A DNA stretch of 14,420 nucleotides, taken from the NCBI GenBank assembly GCA_900543275.1, contig UQQL01000053.1, forward strand, positions 1-14,420. Direction: 5' to 3'. This stretch comes from an uncultured Collinsella sp. (GTDB taxonomy: Bacteria > Actinomycetota > Coriobacteriia > Coriobacteriales > Coriobacteriaceae). Position numbers and translations under genes: made by a program. Positions 6,334-11,141 of the stretch are shown piece after piece (position 1 is the first letter of the stretch; every line of letters begins with the position of its first letter). The notes beneath the pieces are model-generated. The model made no database searches. It was given only the letters and a program-made list of their open reading frames with translations, and had not been told where the DNA came from.

Positions 6334-7623
6334 CTAGCAGATGCAGCCGTCGGCGAGCGTCTGCTTGCCACCGACAAATACATCGGTGGCACGACCGGTG
6401 AGCGTGCGGCCGGCAAAACCGGAGTTCTCGGCGCGCGACTCGTAACCGTCCTCGCCAACCGTCCAGGTTGCGGAGGGGTCGAACACGGTCAGGTCGGCGA
6501 CAGAGCCCGCCTTGACCTGAACCTGATCGAGGCCCAGAATCTCACGCGGCTTGATGGCCATGAGCTCGACCATGCGGCTCACGCTCATCTTGCCCGTGTT
6601 GACCAGCTCAGTGAGCACGAGCGACAGCGAAGTCTCGAGGCCAATCATTCCAAAGGGCGCGAGCTCGAACTCGCGGGCCTTCTCCCACGGGGTGTGGGGA
6701 GCGTGGTCGGTAACGATAGCGTCGACGGTACCGTCGATGACACCCTGACGGATGGCCTCGGCATCCTCGTCGGTGCGCAGCGGCGGATTGACCTTGAGCG
6801 AGGTGTTGTAGGTCTCGTCCAGGTCGTTCTCGGTCAGGAACATGTGGTGCGGGGTGGCCTCGCAGGTCACCTGGACACCGGCAGCCTTACCGGCACGCAC
6901 GAGCTCCAGGCCATGAGCGGTGGAGATGTGCTGGATGTGCAGCTTGGCACCGGTCAGCTTGGCAATCTCGATGTCGCGGGCAATCTGAAGCTCCTCGCCG
7001 GCGGCCGGCCAACCCTCGAGGGCCAGACGGGTCGAGACCTTGCCCTCGTTGATCTGGCCGTGGCCGACCAGATCCTCGTCCTGGCAGTGGCTCATAAAGA
7101 CCTTGCCGAACATCTTGCCGTAGTCCATGCAGCGACGGAGCATGCCTGCGCCCTGCACGCCGCGACCATCGTCGGTGAAGGCGACGGCGCCGTGGGCGAC
7201 CATATCGCCCATCTCGGACATGGCCTCGCCCTTAAGACCGCGGGTCATGGCGCCCGACGGATAGACGCGGCAGTGGCCGACCTCGGCAGCGCGGGACTTG
7301 ACGAACTCCACGACGGTGCCGTTATCGGTGACGGGATCGGTGTTGGGCATGGCGCACACGCCGGTGAAGCCGCCCTTGGCAGCAGCGCGGGTGCCGCTCT
7401 CGATGTCCTCTTTGACCTCGTAGCCAGGCTCGCGCAGATGCACGTGCATATCCACCAGGCCGGGGACGAGATACTTGCCGGAAAGGTCGCGGACCTCGGC
7501 TCCCTCGGCGGCGAGGTTCTCGCCGACCTCGGCGATCTTGTCACCGTCGATCAGGACGTCGACGACACCGTCAAGCTCGACGGACGGATCGACGACGTGG
7601 GCATTCTTAAGAAGCAAGGCCAT
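6334..7623 (-). CDS. pyrC: Dihydroorotase, class I
   Basis: A 429-residue zinc amidohydrolase that cyclises carbamoyl aspartate to dihydroorotate. The metal and substrate motifs are all visible: HVHLREPG (His60, His62, Arg64), the Asp151/Asp152 pair in TDDGRG, His179 in SHCQDEDL, His232 in LHIQHIST, NPPLR near 279-283, and the catalytic Asp306 in VTDHAPH. An Asp in the TDDG position, with no carboxylated lysine evident, fits the Bacillus-type class I enzyme. The ATG at 7623 has GGAGG 8 bases upstream and overlaps the end of pyrB by 17 bases. A longer frame to 7779 is pyrB read in another frame. Confidence 0.97.
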   Translation of the reverse strand: MALLLKNAHVVDPSVELDGVVDVLIDGDKIAEVGENLAAEGAEVRDLSGKYLVPGLVDMHVHLREPGYEVKEDIESGTRAAAKGGFTGVCAMPNTDPVTDNGTVVEFVKSRAAEVGHCRVYPSGAMTRGLKGEAMSEMGDMVAHGAVAFTDDGRGVQGAGMLRRCMDYGKMFGKVFMSHCQDEDLVGHGQINEGKVSTRLALEGWPAAGEELQIARDIEIAKLTGAKLHIQHISTAHGLELVRAGKAAGVQVTCEATPHHMFLTENDLDETYNTSLKVNPPLRTDEDAEAIRQGVIDGTVDAIVTDHAPHTPWEKAREFELAPFGMIGLETSLSLVLTELVNTGKMSVSRMVELMAIKPREILGLDQVQVKAGSVADLTVFDPSATWTVGEDGYESRAENSGFAGRTLTGRATDVFVGGKQTLADGCIC

Positions 7624-8551
7624 TATCGGCACCTCCAAGCAGCAGATACAGGATAGCCATACGCACGCAGATACCGGCGTAGACCTGCTCCAGGATGACG
7701 GAGCGTTGCGGGTGGTCGGCCATATAGGAGTCGAACTCAACGCCGCGGTTGATGGGGCCCGGGTGGCAGATAATCGCATCGGGCTTCATGAGCTTCTCGC
7801 GGTCCTTGGTCAGACCGAAGAGCTTGTGGTACTCACGAATCGTGGGGAACGGTGCGCCCTCGAGGCGCTCCTGCTGCACGCGCAACATGTAGACGACGTC
7901 CAGCTCGGGCAGGACGGAATCGAGGTCGCTCGTCACGTGGTCGCAGCCCAGGACCTCGGGCGCCGGCGGCAGCAGCGTGCCGGGGGCGACGGCGTAGGTC
8001 TCGCAGCCCATGATCTTAAGTGCGGGGATCAGCGAGCCGCACACGCGGGAGTGCGCGATATCGCCGACGACGGCGACCTTCAGACCGTGGAAGTCACCCT
8101 TGTGCTCCCAGATGGTGTACAGGTCGAGCAGGGCCTGCGTGGGGTGGTTGTGCTTGCCGTCGCCGGCGCAGATGACGCTCGCGGGCGAGTTCTGCGTGAC
8201 GATGTAGGGAGCACCGGCGTGCTTATCGCGAACGACGATGCAATCAATCTTGTAGGCGTTGAGGGTCTCGACGGTGTCGACGAGGCTCTCGCCCTTGACC
8301 GTGGAGGTCGAGGAGCCGCCAAAGTTGAGGCTGTCGGCCGAAAGGCGCTTCTCGGCGAGCTCGAAGGAGCTGCGGGTGCGCGTCGAGGGCTCGTTGAACA
8401 TGTTGACGATGGTCTTGCCCTTGAGCGTGGGGACCTTCTTGATCGCACGCTCGTTGACCTCAGAGAACGCCTTGGCGGTCTCGAGGATGAGCTTGATGTC
8501 CTCTTCGGAGTACTCGGTAATGTCGATCAGGTGCTTATGGTTGAACGCCAC
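7607..8551 (-). CDS. pyrB: Aspartate carbamoyltransferase catalytic subunit
   Basis: About 314 residues. It joins carbamoyl phosphate and aspartate, the committed step of pyrimidine synthesis. The carbamoyl-phosphate loop FNEPSTRTRSSFELA is at about 52-66, with GDGKHNHPTQALLDL near 131-145 and HPGPINRG towards the C-terminus. No regulatory PyrI gene accompanies it, consistent with PyrR-controlled operons. The GTG at 8551 is preferred because GGAGG lies 11 bases upstream. A GTG at 8563 would overlap that ribosome site and would give four more residues. The gene begins just past the pyrR stop (8556-8558) and overlaps pyrC by 17 bases. Confidence 0.96.
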   Translation of the reverse strand: MAFNHKHLIDITEYSEEDIKLILETAKAFSEVNERAIKKVPTLKGKTIVNMFNEPSTRTRSSFELAEKRLSADSLNFGGSSTSTVKGESLVDTVETLNAYKIDCIVVRDKHAGAPYIVTQNSPASVICAGDGKHNHPTQALLDLYTIWEHKGDFHGLKVAVVGDIAHSRVCGSLIPALKIMGCETYAVAPGTLLPPAPEVLGCDHVTSDLDSVLPELDVVYMLRVQQERLEGAPFPTIREYHKLFGLTKDREKLMKPDAIICHPGPINRGVEFDSYMADHPQRSVILEQVYAGICVRMAILYLLLGGADNGLAS

Positions 8552-8555
8552 GGTA

Positions 8556-9140
8556 CTACTCACCTCCCAGCGGCGCGGAGCCCACGTGGGAACCCGGCGC
8601 GACGTCGTTAATCTCGACGGCGGTGTGGCCGTCGACTTCCTTCATATATAGGTGCACGTTCTCCTCATGCGACGAGGGAACGTTCTTGCCGACAAAGTCC
8701 GGCGAGATGGGGAGCTCACGGTGACCGCGGTCAACGAGAACTGCCAGCTCGATGCGGCTCGGACGGCCCAGGTCCATGACAGCATCCAGAGCGGCGCGGA
8801 TAGTACGGCCCGTATACAGGATGTCGTCCACCAGCACGACGCGCTTGCCGTCGACGCTGAAGGGAATGTTGGTAGCGTGGATCGCGGGAGCGAAATTGGT
8901 AGCGTAGTCATCGCGGTAGAAGCTGATGTCGAGGCTACCGAGCGGAACGTCGACGCCCTCGATCTCCTTGATCTCCTCGGCGAGCTTCTTTGCCAGAAGG
9001 TCGCCGCGCGTGACGATGCCGACCAGAGCGAGGTCTTCACAGCCCTCGTTGCGCTCGAGAATCTCGTGCGCAATGCGGGTCATCGCTCGATTGACGGCGG
9101 TCTCGTCCATGATGACCGCCTTGGGGGAAGTCGTGCCCAT
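8556..9140 (-). CDS. pyrR: Bifunctional pyr operon RNA-binding regulator / uracil phosphoribosyltransferase
   Basis: A 194-residue PyrR. In the presence of UMP or UTP it binds pyr leader RNA and favours termination. It also has some uracil phosphoribosyltransferase activity. The PRPP-binding signature VVLVDDILYTGRT is at 101-113. Other family blocks are LVGIVTRGDLLAKKL (39-53), the acidic/arginine segment SFYRDD (73-78) and RGHRELPISPDFVGKNVP (138-155). A Gly/Pro tail extends about 15 residues past the usual end. The ATG has AAGGAG 4-5 bases upstream. It is the first gene of the operon and lies just downstream of a leader that carries a PyrR-type hairpin. Confidence 0.95.
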   Translation of the reverse strand: MGTTSPKAVIMDETAVNRAMTRIAHEILERNEGCEDLALVGIVTRGDLLAKKLAEEIKEIEGVDVPLGSLDISFYRDDYATNFAPAIHATNIPFSVDGKRVVLVDDILYTGRTIRAALDAVMDLGRPSRIELAVLVDRGHRELPISPDFVGKNVPSSHEENVHLYMKEVDGHTAVEINDVAPGSHVGSAPLGGE

Positions 9141-9179
9141 CGATCTCCTTCCTCACATGTCTTGACTGCTGACACAGTC

Positions 9180-9219
9180 AAAAAAATAGATGCCCGACCG
9201 CTTAAGCGGACCAGACACC
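9180..9219 (-). terminator. pyr operon leader terminator (attenuator)
   Basis: On the minus strand, GGTGTCTGG and CCGC (with one bulged T between) pair with GCGG and TCGGGCATC around a TTAA loop, using several G-U pairs. A TA then seven Ts follow (A run at plus 9180-9186). It lies 40 bases ahead of the pyrR start, inside the leader. An intrinsic terminator placed before the first gene of a pyr operon is the expected PyrR attenuator. Confidence 0.8.
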
Positions 9220-9264
9220 CACAGGAAAGGCTGCTCTTTGGCAGCTATGTAATTCCATGTGGGT
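9217..9264 (-). promoter_or_regulatory. PyrR-binding (anti-antiterminator) hairpin in the pyr leader
   Basis: On the minus strand, ACCCACA pairs with TGTGGGT (plus 9258-9264 and 9217-9223). GGAA then pairs with TTCC after a bulged base, an asymmetric internal loop follows (UUACAUA against CU), and GCTGC pairs with GCAGC around a CAAAGA loop. The layout (lower stem, asymmetric internal bulge, short upper stem) and the apical CCAAAGAG resemble the PyrR-binding consensus CCNGNGAGG. Its 3' edge shares three bases with the terminator's 5' arm. The functional call is inference from structure and position. Confidence 0.68.
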
Positions 9265-9370
9265 ATCTCGTACCCCTTTAATGGTCAAGGGATAGTGTAG
9301 CCAACCTCGAGCTTAATTGCGAGCATAAATACAGAACAATCCGTAAACGGAGCCCAATGCTCCATAAACC
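9265..9370 (-). other. Distal part of the pyr leader, several small hairpins
   Basis: If transcription starts at the promoter proposed just upstream, this stretch is transcribed untranslated leader. On the minus strand it contains CCCTT/AAGGG (plus 9275-9292), CTCG/CGAG (around 9307-9322), TCCG/CGGA (around 9340-9351) and GGAGC/GCTCC (9350-9364) small stems. An antiterminator strand is expected here by analogy with Bacillus pyr leaders, but a single convincing competing pairing was not found by eye. A second, weaker -10-like TACACT lies at plus 9294-9299. No open reading frame of note is present. Confidence 0.4.
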
Positions 9371-9399
9371 TATATATATTTGTGGGACGAGCTTGAAAA
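9371..9399 (-). promoter_or_regulatory. Candidate pyr operon promoter
   Basis: On the minus strand, TTTTCA (plus 9394-9399) and TATATA (plus 9371-9376) are 17 bases apart, each matching 4 of 6 consensus bases. Transcription from here would give a leader of about 225 bases carrying the PyrR hairpin and attenuator. It is the most AT-rich spot in the pyrR-rpmB divergent region. Bases 9400-9508, between this and the rpmB promoter, hold nothing else I can assign. Confidence 0.42.
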
Positions 9400-9527
9400 C
9401 GCACGCACGAGCTGGCATAATCCCCTCTGCTGCACGCAAATCGGATCTACGTCCAGGGCCGTGGCGTGAGCACTATCGCCAAAAGAGGAATATCTCTGTG
9501 TAGATTACGCACAGGGAGCTGCTTCTG

Positions 9528-9536
9528 TGCTATAGT
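9528..9536 (+). promoter_or_regulatory. rpmB extended -10 promoter
   Basis: TGC directly before TATAGT (9531-9536) forms an extended -10 element. The -35 region (around 9508-9513) is a poor match, as usual for extended -10 promoters. The 6-bp inverted repeat GCACAG/CTGTGC (9509-9514 and 9525-9530) spans the spacer and could be an operator. The leader would be about 48 bases, ending at a strong AAGGAGGG ribosome site. Confidence 0.6.
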
Positions 9537-9590
9537 TCAGGCTTGTTTGTTAACGCGACATGTTCGTTTGTCGCCCAAGGAGGGTCAGTT

Positions 9591-9779
9591 ATGTCCAAAG
9601 TTTGCGAAGTTTGCGGTAAGCACCCCGTTGCCGGTCGCTCCATCAGCCACTCTCACCGCGTCACCAACCGTAAGTTCCGCCCCAACATCCAGCGCGTTTA
9701 CGTCGTCGTCGATGGTCACCGTCGCAAGATGAACGTTTGCTCCACCTGCCTCAAGTCCGGCAAGGTTGCGCGCTCCTAA
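9591..9779 (+). CDS. rpmB: Large ribosomal subunit protein bL28, zinc-binding form
   Basis: A 62-residue basic protein of the 50S subunit. The bL28 signature is clear: KVCEVCGKHPVAGRSISHSH, then NRKFRPNIQRV. Paired cysteines CEVC (5, 8) and CSTC (50, 53) make the zinc-ribbon (C+) version, as opposed to the zinc-independent paralogue some Actinobacteria use under zinc limitation. The ATG has AAGGAGGG 6 bases upstream. An in-frame upstream ATG at 9543 lacks a ribosome site. The gene is monocistronic, diverges from the pyr operon and ends at a strong terminator. Confidence 0.97.
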   Translation: MSKVCEVCGKHPVAGRSISHSHRVTNRKFRPNIQRVYVVVDGHRRKMNVCSTCLKSGKVARS

Positions 9780-9782
9780 ATA

Positions 9783-9826
9783 AGGTCTTACCAACAAGTA
9801 CCTCGGACTCTCCGGGTCAAAGACCT
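9783..9826 (+). other. Structured 3' UTR of rpmB
   Basis: AGGTCTT (9783-9789) pairs with AAGACCT (9820-9826). Inside, CGGA and TCCG close a CTC loop, flanked by CC/GG. This nested structure begins 4 bases after the stop codon and precedes the terminator. It may stabilise the mRNA end or mark a processing site, and no function can be read from the sequence. Confidence 0.4.
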
Positions 9827-9850
9827 CGCGTTCATATAGAACTTACCAAA

Positions 9851-9880
9851 GGCGTCCTCCCCCACGGAGGGCGCCTTTTT
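9851..9880 (+). terminator. Intrinsic terminator of rpmB
   Basis: GGCGTCCTCC (9851-9860) pairs with GGAGGGCGCC (9866-9875), with one G-U pair and a CCCAC loop, followed by five Ts. This is a strong Rho-independent terminator, and the first REP-like repeat starts immediately after it. Confidence 0.92.
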
Positions 9881-9881
9881 G

Positions 9882-9910
9882 CACTCATTGGGGACAGACT
9901 TACATGAGTG
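9882..9910 (+). repeat. REP-like palindrome, left outer copy
   Basis: CACTCAT and ATGAGTG arms (7 bp) enclose a 15-base loop TGGGGACAGACTTAC. Bases 9884-9910 recur exactly, inverted, at 10962-10988. Confidence 0.88.
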
Positions 9911-9938
9911 TTTGCAGATGTCAAAGGAATCATAGCCC

Positions 9939-9967
9939 CACTCATTGGGGACACACTTAGATGAGTG
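9939..9967 (+). repeat. REP-like palindrome, left second copy
   Basis: The same arms, CACTCAT and ATGAGTG, with loop TGGGGACACACTTAG. It differs from the outer copy by two bases (G to C and C to G), six positions apart, and keeps the arms intact. Confidence 0.86.
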
Positions 9968-9971
9968 TTTT

Positions 9972-9992
9972 CACGCATTGGGGACAGACATG
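9972..9992 (+). repeat. REP-like repeat, left inner (degenerate) copy
   Basis: CACGCATTGGGGACAG followed by ACATG shares the TTGGGGACAGAC core but has lost the simple ATGAGTG arm. Its closest relative is the inverted copy at 10937-10957 (18 of 21 bases). Confidence 0.7.
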
Positions 9993-10032
9993 ACGCACGC
10001 ATGCGGCGTCCCGATCGGCTCCGGCCCCTATC

Positions 10033-10809
10033 TCACGCTGCATCCTTCCAGCCTACAGTGGCCTTGGTCACGCTTGTAGCGCCGATACCGGTGATACGGG
10101 CAATTTGCTTGACCGTGAGATGTGCCCGCCTGAGCCTCAGCAGACAGGCATCACGTTCGGAGCGTGGCAGGGCCTTGAGCAGCGCAGGATCCATGCTCGG
10201 CAAAACTTCGCGCGCAACGGAAAGGGCGTCCTCATCGGGGATCCGTCGGCGCGGAAGAATCTCCACTGACCAGATGCGCCCGGCAACTTCCTCGAGATGC
10301 TCGCAATAGCAACGAGAGCCTCCGACAATATCGAGCATAGGAGCCGCGTCACAGATATCAAAGGGATCGTATCCCAGCTGGTATGCCTTGTAGCTTGACC
10401 AGCGGTAGGCATCGAGCGAGTCGAGCACACCTTTCACAGGATTGAGATGGATATAATCGAGCAACTGCACCGCCTGCGTGTCCGACTCGACCGCGATCCG
10501 CGAATAGCGATTATCAAACAGGTGACCCGTTCTTCCCGTTTTTCCATTGAAATACTTGGCATAGGCCGTCAGCGCGCACTGCATTGCCTTTGAAAGGTTG
10601 TCATATGGGTCATCAACCATCAAATGGAAGTGATTATCCATAAGGCACCAGGCCAACACCGCCACGTCATGGCACGCAAACCTGTCTGAGATGTCCGATA
10701 AGAAACGATAGCGGTCGGAATCATCTTCAAAAATGATCTGTTTGGAGTTGCCGCGGTCAAAGACGTGGTAATAGCCGGTGAGCGATATTTCGCGGGCGCA
10801 TCGGGGCAT
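10033..10809 (-). CDS. rayT: REP-associated tyrosine transposase (Y1/HUH, IS200-related)
   Basis: A 258-residue single-strand DNA transposase. The metal-binding HUH motif is HFH (60-62) in CLMDNHFHLMV. The nucleophilic tyrosine is most likely Tyr83 or Tyr86 in LTAYAKYFNGKTGRTGHLF. DYIHLNPVKGVL (118-129) is a hallmark of the RAYT branch, and a C-terminal helix-turn-helix (LTVKQIARITGIGATSV) follows. RAYTs nick and move or spread REP palindromes in single-stranded form. Palindromes of that kind flank this gene on both sides, which supports the assignment. The ATG at 10809 has AAAGGAGA 4 bases upstream. A TTG five codons earlier would bury that site. The frame is intact, so activity is plausible. 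Confidence 0.93.
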   Translation of the reverse strand: MPRCAREISLTGYYHVFDRGNSKQIIFEDDSDRYRFLSDISDRFACHDVAVLAWCLMDNHFHLMVDDPYDNLSKAMQCALTAYAKYFNGKTGRTGHLFDNRYSRIAVESDTQAVQLLDYIHLNPVKGVLDSLDAYRWSSYKAYQLGYDPFDICDAAPMLDIVGGSRCYCEHLEEVAGRIWSVEILPRRRIPDEDALSVAREVLPSMDPALLKALPRSERDACLLRLRRAHLTVKQIARITGIGATSVTKATVGWKDAA

Positions 10810-10936
10810 GGTCTCTCCTTTCAAAGCCGTACAGGCAACACCTAAAAGGAGAGAAGGAACGCGAAATGCTGAGCCTGTGACCTATTTATATCCAATCTGC
10901 GCCAAAAACAGGCCCAGAACGGCAAAATGACAAATC

Positions 10937-10957
10937 CATGTCTGTCACAAATGAGTG
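10937..10957 (-). repeat. REP-like repeat, right inner copy
   Basis: Inverted relative to the left copies. CATGTCTGTCACAAATG then AGTG resembles the reverse complement of the left inner copy with three mismatches. Confidence 0.65.
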
Positions 10958-10961
10958 AAAG

Positions 10962-10988
10962 CACTCATGTAAGTCTGTCCCCAATGAG
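10962..10988 (-). repeat. REP-like palindrome, right outer copy
   Basis: The exact reverse complement of 9884-9910 (27 of 27 bases). The palindromic arms CACTCAT and ATGAG are kept, with the last two bases of the arm altered in the flank. It marks the right edge of the module. Confidence 0.87.
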
Positions 10989-11020
10989 CGGGGCAATGCA
11001 ATAGGCAGATAGTTATAGTT

Positions 11021-11048
11021 AAAACGCTTCAGTTTATTGAAGCGTTTT
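11021..11048. promoter_or_regulatory. Perfect 11-bp inverted repeat upstream of adhE
   Basis: AAAACGCTTCA (11021-11031) and TGAAGCGTTTT (11038-11048) around GTTTAT. It lies about 48-75 bases upstream of the adhE -10 box, where an operator or activator site could sit. It also has the A-stem-T symmetry of a bidirectional terminator, which would block read-through into adhE from the mobile module. No genes converge here, which makes a pure terminator role less obvious. It does not match the Rex consensus TTGTGA-N6-TCACAA. Confidence 0.6.
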
Positions 11049-11092
11049 AGTGTGCCTTTTAGAGGAATCTGACCGTTCGCCGAATAATTTCT

Positions 11093-11101
11093 TGCTATCA
11101 T
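11093..11101 (+). promoter_or_regulatory. adhE extended -10 promoter
   Basis: TGC immediately precedes TATCAT (11096-11101), the same extended -10 design seen for rpmB. The -35 region (near 11073-11078) is weak. The leader would be about 34 bases and ends in an AAGGAGA ribosome site 5 bases before the ATG. Confidence 0.55.
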
Positions 11102-11141
11102 GCAAGTCGTAGGGTAAATCTCCGATCGCAAGGAGACACAA

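Larger units (their letters stand above)
9882..10988. mobile_element. RAYT/REP module: HUH transposase flanked by inverted palindromic repeats
   Basis: A 1.1-kb unit containing one transposase gene on the minus strand. Three related repeats lie at its left end and two in inverted orientation at its right end. The outermost copies (9884-9910 and 10962-10988) are perfect 27-base reverse complements. The unit sits neatly between the rpmB terminator and the adhE control region. No target-site duplication is visible, as expected of the IS200/RAYT class. The stretch 10825-10936 between the transposase start and the right repeats has no other gene that I can see. Confidence 0.8.

Noticed and set aside
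7624..7779. N-terminal extension of pyrC by 52 residues
   Set aside because: Shadow of the pyrB C-terminus. A good GGAGG site precedes the ATG at 7623.
9265..9590. tRNA or other known structured RNA gene in the pyrR-rpmB divergent region
   Set aside because: No cloverleaf, T-arm (GTTCGA-type) or CCA-like end could be built. The hairpins present are small and fit a leader.
9882..9992. CRISPR-like short repeats
   Set aside because: Only three copies, unequal spacing, internally palindromic, inverted counterparts on the far side of a transposase, and no cas genes.
11021..11101. Rex operator ahead of adhE
   Set aside because: No TTGTGA-N6-TCACAA-like sequence was found. The palindrome present is different.
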